Program-made: the position numbers and the translations under genes
NCBI GenBank assembly: GCA_964407285.1
Contig: CAYOVG010000009.1
Location: 1 to 50,718, forward strand
Origin: CAYOVG01 sp964407285
GTDB taxonomy: Bacteria; Desulfobacterota; Syntrophobacteria; Syntrophobacterales; Syntrophobacteraceae
Length of the DNA stretch: 50,718 nucleotides
Direction: 5' to 3'
The notes under the pieces: model-generated
Seen by the model: the letters and a program-made list of their open reading frames with translations, nothing else
What the model was told of the DNA's origin: nothing
The model's database searches: none
Shown here: positions 26,570-35,400 of the stretch, one piece after another
Layout of the letters: each line of letters begins with the position of its first letter
How positions within the stretch are numbered: position 1 is the first letter of the stretch

Positions 26570-26626
26570 TCACCCCATCCTGTCACGGGTCTGAATGCCC
26601 GCACCGTCATCGAGCACGGGTGCTCA
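26570..26626 (-). other. Possible selenocysteine UGA and read-through tail of the precursor
   Basis: The precursor frame reads CDCACC and then TGA (plus 26624-26626). Beyond it the frame stays open for 17 codons (APVLDDGAGIQTRDRMG) to a second TGA (26570-26572), which touches the maturase ATG. Directly after the first TGA, GCACC-c-GT pairs with AC-GGTGC around an eight-base loop that begins with G (26601-26623). A second, exclusive fold CGGG/CCCG (26586-26601) places its loop 26 bases from the TGA but lacks the loop G. Neither fits a standard bacterial SECIS fully. Ordinary termination is the default reading. Confidence 0.3.
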
Positions 26627-26911
26627 GCAACAAGCGCAATCGCAGGGGGGTACTCCGCCATGCACATGCTTCAACAGGTTGTCGGGAAGCTCCACGTTAC
26701 CGGGATCGACGGGCAGCACCAGGTAGACCTTGTCGGCCCGCTCCTGCAGGACCTCGATATCGATCCCGTCGGGGATGCTCACCTTCAGTTCGCCCGCGAT
26801 CGCCGCCTTGGGGTCCTTGACCAGCGCATCCCGAAACTCGGAATCCTGGACCGCCTTGCCGATGATCTTATCCACTATCGCTTTGCGTCTGTTGCTCACC
26901 GCTTCACTCAT
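26624..26911 (-). CDS. NHLP-type RiPP precursor peptide with Cys-rich tail
   Basis: Substrate of the adjacent maturase and exporter. The 95-residue protein is nearly all leader of the nitrile-hydratase-alpha-like type: DSEFRDALVKDPKAAIAGEL, then the IPDGIDIEVLQE and VYLVLPVDP blocks typical of NHLP. It ends in HVHGG followed by a nine-residue core VPPCDCACC with four cysteines. Gly-Gly is the expected C39 cut site. GGGAGGAG lies five bases before the chosen ATG; an upstream in-frame start at 26983 adds Arg-rich non-family sequence. First gene of the operon. The short Cys-rich core resembles the SbtA thio/seleno-peptides, several of which use TGA as Sec; here TGA follows the last Cys. Confidence 0.9.
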   Translation of the reverse strand: MSEAVSNRRKAIVDKIIGKAVQDSEFRDALVKDPKAAIAGELKVSIPDGIDIEVLQERADKVYLVLPVDPGNVELPDNLLKHVHGGVPPCDCACC

Positions 26912-27049
26912 CGCCGCTCCTCCCGCGAAACATGACGCCCCTGAGACGCCGCGCCGTTCACCGCACACCATCCACCGGGGCAATATCCTGATTGGTCTTA
27001 TAATATCGGGGACCCCTTACCTTTGAGCATACTGCCGATAATGGACGCC

Positions 27050-27078
27050 AATCTACATGAGCACCTGGATTATGTCAA
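27050..27078 (-). promoter_or_regulatory. Promoter of the RiPP operon
   Basis: Minus-strand TTGACA (plus 27073-27078) and TAGATT (plus 27050-27055) are 17 bases apart. Transcription would start near 27043, giving a leader of about 130 bases to the precursor ATG at 26911. Confidence 0.6.
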
Positions 27079-27125
27079 GGACACCCGACTCCACGAACCG
27101 GCGCATAAGCACCCCGGCATTCCGA

Positions 27126-27168
27126 ACAGGCCATATGCCGGGCGGTAGTGTAACGTTGATCGGCCTGT
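27126..27168. repeat. Inverted repeat between divergent promoters
   Basis: ACAGGCC (27126-27132) and GGCCTGT (27162-27168) are perfect inverted copies 29 bases apart, between the RiPP promoter and the plus-strand T6SS promoter. Together with the rest of 26912-27487 this is non-coding. It could be a regulator site or chance. Confidence 0.35.
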
Positions 27169-27278
27169 CACCTTTACGCTTTCGGACGCGCTGTTCCGGA
27201 TTACGGGCGGCGGCGCCATCCATCCCGGCGGTTGCCTCTTCAGCCTGAAGATCGAACCGCATTGCATGAAAAATTCGG

Positions 27279-27308
27279 TTTACAGTTGCCCGTCGCAGGC
27301 GCTATATA
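27279..27308 (+). promoter_or_regulatory. Promoter of the spike/PAAR genes
   Basis: TTTACA (27279-27284) and TATATA (27303-27308) are 18 bases apart on the plus strand. The predicted leader to the ATG at 27488 is about 170 bases. It diverges from the RiPP promoter. Confidence 0.5.
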
Positions 27309-27487
27309 CAGCGGTGAAAAGCTTCCATTGCAGGAAGCACGAGAATTTCCGATCATCCCGATAGATAGGCGCGTAAGCGCGCTGAATGCCTGAATATTGA
27401 AATGCGATGGGACGTTCCTCGACATCGTTGTGTCGGGGCTTCCCTGTCCCCCCGCTCATGGACGGACGAGACGAGGCCGGAGGTGAA

Positions 27488-27883
27488 ATGACGAAAGCGG
27501 CGAAAATCATAGAGCTTGACTCCGTACCGGGTTCCGATGCGGAGCCGGAGCGGCGGACTTTGCGGTTGGATTCCGGCAGGCGGGTGGTTGTCCATTCGGA
27601 AGCCGGCGGAGAAGAGCTTCTGGAAGTGAGCGCCCCCGACGGACGGATGCTCGTGCGGATTCGGCTGACCGAAAGCGGTCCGGTCCTCGTTCTCGAGGGG
27701 GTGCGGCTGGAGCTGAAAGCGGTTGAAAGCGTCACGCTCGACGCCGACCGGGTGGAGATCAACGCACGGGAAGAGGCGCTCGTTCGAAGCGAAGGAGCCT
27801 TGAAGCTGGAATCGGCCGGAGAGCTGTCCGTGCGCTCCGAGGATGATATTCGCGCGACGGGAAAGACGATCCACCTGAACTGA
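27488..27883 (+). CDS. Beta-helical spike-associated protein
   Basis: 131 residues with no membrane or signal sequence. The second half is a run of short beta-strands with alternating hydrophobic residues (VRLELKAVESVTLDADRVE, then EEALVRSEGALKLESAGELSVRSED), the pattern of gp5-like needle or triple-beta-helix proteins that extend a VgrG spike. It lies just upstream of the PAAR tip gene, supporting a role as adaptor or needle under the tip. The start is set by GGAGG before the ATG; the frame is open further upstream without family-like sequence. It resembles in style the needle protein at 44887-45477 but is shorter. Confidence 0.65.
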   Translation: MTKAAKIIELDSVPGSDAEPERRTLRLDSGRRVVVHSEAGGEELLEVSAPDGRMLVRIRLTESGPVLVLEGVRLELKAVESVTLDADRVEINAREEALVRSEGALKLESAGELSVRSEDDIRATGKTIHLN

Positions 27884-27968
27884 ATTGGTGCAAACCGGAC
27901 GACGAGCGGGTTCGTCGCCTGCCGTCGCTCCGGTTGATTGACAATGCAACGCCGAGGAGGAGCAAAAG

Positions 27969-28349
27969 ATGCCGCCGGCCGCACGGGTAACCGACAGAGT
28001 GCTTCAGAACGGGCCTCACTGCCACTGTCCCGTTCACCCTCCCCCACCCCCCAAGCCCATTCCGCATCCCCCGTTGCCTCTGACCATCATCACGGGGGTC
28101 TTCACCGTCCTGATCGGCAACCTTCCGGCCGCGACGGTTTCCAGCATGACTACCCCGTGCGTGCTTCCCGGATGCATCCCCAACGGGCCGGGCGTCGTGG
28201 CGCAGGGCTCGTCGAGCGTCATGATAGGGGGCATGCCCGCCGCACGGATGGGCGATACGACGTCTCATCCCGGTTGCGTTGCGCCGATCCCCAGTCCTAC
28301 CGGCAAAATCCTTCCACCGTGCTGCCCCACGGTCATCATCGGCGGATAG
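27969..28349 (+). CDS. PAAR-domain spike tip protein
   Basis: Sharp cone on the VgrG spike of a T6SS. The 126-residue protein has the duplicated family pattern: PPAARVTD at the N-terminus and MPAARMGDTTSHPGC in the middle, with the Gly-rich turns GSSSVMIGG and PTVIIGG. Conserved His and Cys residues can bind the tip zinc. An unusual Pro/His/Cys insertion (HCHCPVHPPPPPKPIPHPP, about residues 17-35) could bind extra metal. No effector domain is attached. GAGGAG precedes the ATG, and the TTG start of the next gene follows after four bases. Confidence 0.9.
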   Translation: MPPAARVTDRVLQNGPHCHCPVHPPPPPKPIPHPPLPLTIITGVFTVLIGNLPAATVSSMTTPCVLPGCIPNGPGVVAQGSSSVMIGGMPAARMGDTTSHPGCVAPIPSPTGKILPPCCPTVIIGG

Positions 28350-28353
28350 GCGA

Positions 28354-29457
28354 TTGAAGATCGAGCACTTCGAACGGCTTCAGCCTCTTTGTCCGCGCTG
28401 CAGGCGCGCCGCCGGTATCGACGCCCCTCTGCGCCCGGCCGCGATACTGCGCTCCGAACCGGGGACTATCCTCGAAGGGGTCCTCCTTTGCTCCAACGAG
28501 CAGTGTCTCGGCGAATACCCGATCATCGACGGTGTTCCCATCATCCTGTACGACCTCCGCGCTCACATCTCGCAGAACATGCTCCCCCTGCTCGTCAGAA
28601 CCGACCTCACCGGTGCGATGGAAGGACTTCTGGGAGACTGCTTCGGTCCGGGATCGGCCTTCGACGTGAACAGGCAAATCCTGAGCACCTATGCGTTCGA
28701 CCATTACGGGGACCTGGACCCGGAGGGCGCCGCGGATTCTCTCACGCCTCCCGGGTCCGTGCTCAGACTGGCCGAAAGAGCGCTCGAACGGCTCGGCGAA
28801 CGTCCCCGCGGACCGATAATCGACATGGGATGCTCCGTCGGCCGCACGAGTTTCTCGCTGGCCGAAGCTTCACACGATATCGTGCTCGGCATCGACTCGA
28901 ATCCGGGCATGCTCAGGCTGGCCGCCAGGGTCCTGCGCGAGGGCGTCGTAAGCTATCCGAAGCGCCGGGTGGGAATTGTCTTCGATCGCCGCGAATACCC
29001 GGTCCACTTCGACCAGGCGGATAAAGTGGACTTCTGGGCCTGCGACGTCATGGACCCGCCCTTTGCGGCGGGAACGTTCAACTTTGCGATGAGCCTCAAT
29101 GTGCTCGACTGCACTGCCTCACCCTACGAACACCTGAAAGCCGTTGCGCGAATCCTGGCGCCGGGGGCGGGAGCGCTCATCTCGACGCCCTACGACTGGT
29201 CCACGACGGCGACGCCCGTCGAACAGTGGCTGGGAGGGCATTCGCAGAGGTCCGCGAGCCGCGGGGCCGGCGAAGAAATGCTGCGCTCCCTGCTGGCCGG
29301 GGGCGGTCACCCGGCGTCCATCCAAGACCTCGAACCCGTCTTCGAAATCGAATCGTCCCCATGGACGGTGCGCCTCCACGACCGGAGCGCCATGCAGTAC
29401 GGCGTCCACACGATCGCCGTCCGAAAAAAGGACGACAGCCGGCCCGATATAGCCTGA
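28354..29457 (+). CDS. Zinc-ribbon/SAM-dependent methyltransferase-like protein
   Basis: The 367-residue protein begins with a Trm112-like or zinc-ribbon region (Cys pairs in CPRCRR and CSNEQC, then EYPIIDGVPII). It continues with a class I methyltransferase fold whose motif I is IIDMGCSVGRTSF, followed by the acidic strand end VLGIDSNPGM and FNFAMSLNVLDC. A TTG start at 28354 is chosen because it follows the PAAR stop by four bases; the frame is open further upstream inside the PAAR gene. Substrate is unknown. Its tight position after the PAAR gene and before clpV suggests a job in the secretion system, such as modifying a component, or a cargo role; the sequence does not decide. Confidence 0.8.
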   Translation: MKIEHFERLQPLCPRCRRAAGIDAPLRPAAILRSEPGTILEGVLLCSNEQCLGEYPIIDGVPIILYDLRAHISQNMLPLLVRTDLTGAMEGLLGDCFGPGSAFDVNRQILSTYAFDHYGDLDPEGAADSLTPPGSVLRLAERALERLGERPRGPIIDMGCSVGRTSFSLAEASHDIVLGIDSNPGMLRLAARVLREGVVSYPKRRVGIVFDRREYPVHFDQADKVDFWACDVMDPPFAAGTFNFAMSLNVLDCTASPYEHLKAVARILAPGAGALISTPYDWSTTATPVEQWLGGHSQRSASRGAGEEMLRSLLAGGGHPASIQDLEPVFEIESSPWTVRLHDRSAMQYGVHTIAVRKKDDSRPDIA

Positions 29458-29645
29458 TTTCATACCGGCCGGCATCGCCGCCCCTCCCCTTTGCGACGGC
29501 AATACGCCACACCAATTTAGCTTTTATTTTTTTGCTTTAAGTGTATACGATGGAACTGCAATCTCTTCCCGCACGGAGAACAGACGAGAACATAATCGGA
29601 TGGTCAACGACATTCCCGCGATAAGCGTGGTCCCGGAGGAACACC

Positions 29646-32348
29646 GTGATTATTGAGAAATTCAACCTGAAAGCTCAAGACATCATCGAACGCGCATGCC
29701 GTCTGGCGGTGAAGAAGGAGCACCGGTCGGTCACCCCCTGGCACTTGCTTTTCGTGATGCTGGAACAGGAAGGGAGCGTGGCGAAAGGTTACCTCGCGCA
29801 GGGCAAAGCCGACTTCAAGTCCCTCGGAGGCCGCGTGGACAGCATGCTCCTGGCTCAGCCCAAAGCCCATCTCGGCAGCCAGCAGACCCCCATCAGCCGG
29901 GACCTCGAAAAGGTGTTCATACATGCCGAGGAGAGCATCACCGGCATGGGAGACAAATACATCGGCATAAACCACCTCATGCTGGGAATGCTCGAACTGG
30001 ACGATATTGCCTCCGCCCTCTCGGAATCGGGCGTTCAGAAGGAAGCGCTGATCTCCATTTTGAAATCCGCTCCCAAGGGCGGGTTCCGGGAAGGCGCGGG
30101 CGAATTCGAATACCTGGCGAAGTATGCCGCGGACCTGACGGAAAAGGCGCGGCGGGGGGAACTGGACCCCGTCATCGGACGGGATGACGAAATCAGGATG
30201 ACGATCGAGATCCTGAGCCGCCGTCTGAAGAATAACCCCATCATCATCGGGGAGCCGGGAGTGGGCAAGACCGCCGTCGTGGAGGCGCTGGCCCAGCGCA
30301 TCGCGCGCGGAGACGTTCCGGACAACCTGAAGGGCTCGTCGATCCTGGCGCTGGACCTCGGGCAGTTGATCGCGGGGGCTAAATACAGGGGCGAATTCGA
30401 GGAACGATTCAAGAGGGTCCTGCAGGAAATTGCCGACGCCGGCAACGTGATCACGTTCATAGACGAAATCCACATGCTGGTGGGAGCAGGCGGGGCGGAA
30501 GGCGCGATGGACGCATCCAACCTCATCAAGCCCGCCCTCGCCCGCGGACAACTCCACTGCGTCGGGGCCACCACGCTCGAAGAATACAGAAAGCACATCG
30601 AGAAAGACGCGGCCCTGATGCGCCGCTTCAATATCGTCCTGGTCGGTGAGCCGAACATCGAGGATACCGTCTCCATCCTTCGCGGCGTAAAGGAGAAGTA
30701 CGAAGTCCACCACGGCGTGCGCATCCTCGATTCCGCGCTCGTCGCCGCGGCGAAGCTCGCAAACCGCTACATCACGGACCGCTTTCTCCCAGATAAGGCC
30801 ATCGACCTCATCGACCAGACGGCGGCGACGGCGCGGATAGCGCTGGCTTCGAAACCCGACGAGATCGACGGGCTGGACCGCCGGATCGTGCAGATCGAAA
30901 TTGAGGTCAGGGCCATTCAGGGCGAAACGGACGCTCATTCGACCGAACGGCTGAGCGCGCTCACGCAGCGACTCGAGGAACTGCGCGCGGAGAGCAATGC
31001 GCTCACTGAAAGGTGGGCGAAGGAAAAGGACGCCCTGACGGTGGTTCAAAACGCGAAGAAGTCCATCGAGGAAGCCCGGCGCGAGATGGAGCAGAAGATC
31101 GTCGAGGAGGATTTCACCCGGATCGCCGAACTGCAGTATAAGGTCATTCCACAGTGGGAGAAGGTCCTTGCCGAGTATGCCGACGTCGATATTTCCGGTA
31201 GCCGTTTGCTGCAGCAGGCCATCGACGAGAACCGGGTCGCCGTGACGGTCTCCCGATGGACCGGCATCCCCGTGGCGAAGATGATGGGATCGGAGAAGGA
31301 ACGGCTGCTGAACCTCGAGGAGCACCTGCGAAAGAGGGTCGTGGGGCAGGAGGATGCCCTCTCCGCCGTCTCGAAGTCGGTGCGTAGATCGCGGGCCGGA
31401 GTCCAGGACCCGAATCGCCCGATAGCATCGTTTCTCATGCTCGGCCCCACCGGGGTCGGCAAGACGGAACTCGCCAAGGCTCTGGCCGAGTTTTTGTTCG
31501 ATGACGAGCGAAGCCTCGTGCGCATCGACATGAGCGAATTTATGGAGAAGCATTCGGTGGCGCGCCTGACGGGGGCGCCTCCGGGATACGTCGGCTACGA
31601 GGAAGGCGGGGTCCTGACAAACGCCGTGCGCCGCAAGCCGTACAGCGTCGTGCTCTTCGACGAGGTCGAGAAAGCCCATCCCGATGTATTCAACCTGCTC
31701 TTGCAGGTCCTCGACGACGGGCGGCTTACGGACAGCCACGGCCGGACGGCGAACTTCACCAACACGATCATTCTTTTGACGTCGAACCTCGGGTCGGACC
31801 GCATTGCGCCGGCTGAAACCGAGGAAGAGCGTCAAGAAATGAACGCGGCCATCATGGATGCGGTGCGCGGCCACTTTCGCCCCGAGTTCCTGAACCGGCT
31901 CGATGACATCATCGTCTTCCGGCAGCTCACCCCGGAAACGATGCTGCCCATCGTCGATATTCAGCTCAAGCGGCTCCAAAAGCTGCTCCTCGACCGCGGC
32001 ATCCGGTTGGACGTAACGGAGGAAGCACGGGAGCAACTGGCGACGGAGGGGTTCAATCCCATCTATGGAGCCCGGCCGCTGAAGCGTGTCATCCAAACCC
32101 GGCTCCAGGACGTCCTGGCCGACGAGATCATCGCCGGGAACATCCAGGACGGGCAGGCGGTGCTGGCGTCTGTGGAAGATGGTAAGCTTACGGTTCGCCC
32201 CGCCGATGCCGTCGAACCGGCAGTTGAGGAAGCGACGCCGGAGGAAGCCGCGCGGACGGACCTGACGCTCTCCCCCGGCGCGGTTTTTGCCCCTTCCGAA
32301 GGGGCCGATGAAGCGCGGGAGGATAAATCCGGTGAAACGGCCGCATAA
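29646..32348 (+). CDS. tssH: T6SS ClpV/ClpB-type AAA+ ATPase
   Basis: Disassembles and recycles the contracted TssB-TssC sheath. The 900-residue protein has an N-domain with two Clp repeats, AAA1 with Walker A GEPGVGKT and Walker B VITFIDEIHML, a ClpB-like coiled middle domain (about residues 400-520), and AAA2 with GPTGVGKT and VLFDEVEKAH. The middle domain is close to ClpB, so sequence alone does not exclude a general disaggregase; gene context makes TssH likely. The last 60 residues form an acidic, Ala/Glu/Pro-rich tail. A GTG start is preceded by GGAGGA. The 188-base gap upstream holds an AT-rich stretch (about 29517-29550) that may be a promoter. Confidence 0.9.
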   Translation: MIIEKFNLKAQDIIERACRLAVKKEHRSVTPWHLLFVMLEQEGSVAKGYLAQGKADFKSLGGRVDSMLLAQPKAHLGSQQTPISRDLEKVFIHAEESITGMGDKYIGINHLMLGMLELDDIASALSESGVQKEALISILKSAPKGGFREGAGEFEYLAKYAADLTEKARRGELDPVIGRDDEIRMTIEILSRRLKNNPIIIGEPGVGKTAVVEALAQRIARGDVPDNLKGSSILALDLGQLIAGAKYRGEFEERFKRVLQEIADAGNVITFIDEIHMLVGAGGAEGAMDASNLIKPALARGQLHCVGATTLEEYRKHIEKDAALMRRFNIVLVGEPNIEDTVSILRGVKEKYEVHHGVRILDSALVAAAKLANRYITDRFLPDKAIDLIDQTAATARIALASKPDEIDGLDRRIVQIEIEVRAIQGETDAHSTERLSALTQRLEELRAESNALTERWAKEKDALTVVQNAKKSIEEARREMEQKIVEEDFTRIAELQYKVIPQWEKVLAEYADVDISGSRLLQQAIDENRVAVTVSRWTGIPVAKMMGSEKERLLNLEEHLRKRVVGQEDALSAVSKSVRRSRAGVQDPNRPIASFLMLGPTGVGKTELAKALAEFLFDDERSLVRIDMSEFMEKHSVARLTGAPPGYVGYEEGGVLTNAVRRKPYSVVLFDEVEKAHPDVFNLLLQVLDDGRLTDSHGRTANFTNTIILLTSNLGSDRIAPAETEEERQEMNAAIMDAVRGHFRPEFLNRLDDIIVFRQLTPETMLPIVDIQLKRLQKLLLDRGIRLDVTEEAREQLATEGFNPIYGARPLKRVIQTRLQDVLADEIIAGNIQDGQAVLASVEDGKLTVRPADAVEPAVEEATPEEAARTDLTLSPGAVFAPSEGADEAREDKSGETAA

Positions 32349-32413
32349 TGCGACAGGTAACCAATCCCTAAGATGGAGACCGGCGTCGCCCGGACAACGG
32401 AGTCTCTCACGAC

Positions 32414-35400
32414 GTGAACGGCATTCTTTCAGCCGAAGGAATCCTTAGCTGGAATTACCGGTATTACTGGATGGCCTTTCTTCTTGTGGTCCTGGTCGTT
32501 CTGGTGATAGCGCTGGTGGTTTTGCGCCGTCGCGCGAGGGCGAAAAAAGCCGGGGACCTGAGTCTGGCCCTGGCTTCGCTGCCCGTTGCCGGGGAACGGA
32601 ATCAGCCGCGTCTGCAGGCTTCGAGTCTGGTCAGGATCTGGAAGGGCTTCCTCAGAGAGATCCCGGTCGAGTTTCGCCATTCCATCGAATACTTCCAGCC
32701 GTTTGTCGTGTTCGGCGAGGCGGGAAGCGGCAAGAGCCTCCTCATCGACAAGTACATCGACTGGCAGCGCCAGGCGCTGCAATCCTGCCCGAGTTGCACG
32801 ACGGACTCCCTCCTCCAGATCTATACGGGATCGAGAGCGCTGGTGCTGGAACTCCCGGCGGCGTTGCTGAACGATACGTCGAAACAGACCCACTCCGCAC
32901 TGCGCGCGCTCTGGAAGCGGCTCTTCACCAGGCGGGACCCCATCGTGGTGATAACGCTGAACGGGGCCGCCCTGCGGATGGAGTCGCCCGAATCGCTGAA
33001 GCGCCAGGCCCAAACCATACGGGGAAAGATCAACATCCTTTCCCGGGAGCATAAGAAACCCGTCAAGACGGTCCTCGTGCTGACTCACATGGACCAGGTG
33101 GAAGGGTACCTTGAGTTTTCCCAATTCCTCTATCAGAACGGCATGCCCTTTCATGTGAACGTCAATTCCGGCGAAGACATCCGGAACATGGAACATTCCA
33201 TGGAGAAATACGAATCGTGCCTGGGGGCGGCCCTCACCACGCTTCCATCTCCCGTCTTCCTGCGCGTCATTTCCTTCATGCGCGAAATGCCGCCGCTGCT
33301 TTCCCTGGTTTCGTCGTTCATCGGTTCGATCCAGTGGAACGACCCCCTGTCCTACAAGCCCGAAGTTATCCGGCTCCACTTTTCCGCGGGCCGGGAAAGC
33401 GATCGGACCATATCGGACCCTTTCGCATCGCCCATCACCGACGAAGAGATTCGAAACATCCATCCCTGGCGCAAACACCAGGTGGCCGGGGCGGCGCTGG
33501 CGCTTGCGGGCTGCCTGTATCTGACCGGTAGCTATTTCTACGAGAAGCAACTCCTGACGGACATCGACCGGTCCATGGATGTCCTCGAGCTGCACCCTCC
33601 CGCCCAGTATAACCAGGACTGGCACAGGCTCTTCCTGGACTGGGGCATCAACTTCGAAAAGGACCCTTTTCTGGCGTTTCTGCCGAATTTCTTTCCCAAC
33701 CTGGATTACCGGATCCGGCAGCGGTTGCTGGGCAACATAAGAAAGCTGTACCTGTTTCCCAAATTGAGCCACCTGGGCAACGCTCCGTACGCTCGTGAAA
33801 GGACGCTGTACCTCCTGGGGTTGATATACGCGACCATGCACAACGACCTCGGACCGTTCATCCTCGAACACCCCGAGAAATGGGTCAAGGCGCTCGACGT
33901 GCCCCTTATTCTCGTCAGAGACTACATAACCAACAACAGCCTCGCGGACCTGGAGCTGAACCTGGGCGCCATGAACCTGGACAACCCGAGGGGCGTCACC
34001 CCGACGGAAGACCCCTACCCGTGGCTGATCTTTTTCCGGAAAGCCTCGACGGCATACCAGAGGGACCTCATCACACCGGAATTCCTGCAGGAACTGCAGA
34101 GGGAGGCGACCCCGCTCCTCGACACGATCGAAGAGTTCTACCGGTACGACCTTTGCGGCAAGCTTGCCGAACAGCTCAAGAAGGTGGCGCCGGTGGGGAA
34201 CCGGCTCGACTGGATTCAAACACGGGACGCCGCCATCAAGCAGGATTCCCTGCGGGAGTTCATGCATTTCGTGAAGGGGTTGAGCCTCACTGCCCCTTCC
34301 GCGGCCAACCTGACTCTCTTCCGGTTTACCGAGAACGTCAAAGTCATGATGCAGGCGGTGAACAAGGAGGACAAGGAGTACCGGTTCAACTTCCTCGGAG
34401 AGGAATTCGTCTTCAGCGCCGGGAAATGGAACGAATTGTTGAACCGGAGCCGAATCACCTTCTTCATGCGCGATTTTGTAAGCCATAACAGGCGGGGTGG
34501 AGGGCAGGTCTTCTTCGGCCTGGAGGACAAGTATCCTGAAATACAGATGAATCCGACCAACGACGGATTGATGTTCTTCGTCGGCAAGGGGAAGGTGGAC
34601 GGCAAACTGACGAGGCTCGCGTTCGAGGAGAGCGTGAAACCTCCCCTCATCGCCCTGCCGGATTTCCTGAAAAGCCTTCCGGTAACCGAGGAAGAGAAGA
34701 CGTCCTTCTCGAACTTCATCTACAAGGAGGTGGAATCCTACGCGGAAAGATATGTCGCCTCCTATAAGGCCTATTATTTGCAATTCAAGGTCGTGGCCGA
34801 CTCCATGGGCGGGCTGGTCTACGTGCTGAACCAGATTCAGCTTCCCAATTCCCAGTTTCAGGATTTCCTGGCCACCATGAAGGAAAACACCGTCCTGGAC
34901 CTGGGCGACAGTCCCTATCTGCGCCCGATGGGCCTGAAACTCGGTACTTTCGACTTCATCCGCAGGTTGATGGCGGACCAGAAGGGGGTGATGCCCGAAC
35001 TGGAGAAATTCAGAGCCATAATGGCGCAGATGCAGGCGGAACTGGAAAACACCGAACCTTACGTTGCCGGGAACCCCGCCGACGACGCCAGGGAACTGAG
35101 GGCGATCCTGACGCCCGCGGGACGGATTTGCCTGTCCATCTTCAGGAACGAAGACGGCTCCTACATGAAAATGGTCCAGATGTGGCTCAAGAGCGTGGGG
35201 ATTGCGGCGGAATGGCAGCAACCGTTCGTCACGCCGGTTCAGCAGGCGTACGCATTCGGCCAGACTGAACTGGAAGCCGGACTGAACAAGATGTGGAACG
35301 ATATGTGCGAATCCTATCTGCAGCCCATCGTCACCAAGTTCCCGTTCGACAGGAAATCCGAATCGGACATCCCGCTCTCGGAACTGGAGCGCGTGATCAA

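Noticed and set aside
29604..32096. Very long antisense ORF opposite clpV
   Set aside because: It is a shadow frame of a GC-rich, strongly conserved gene. The sequence has no family features.
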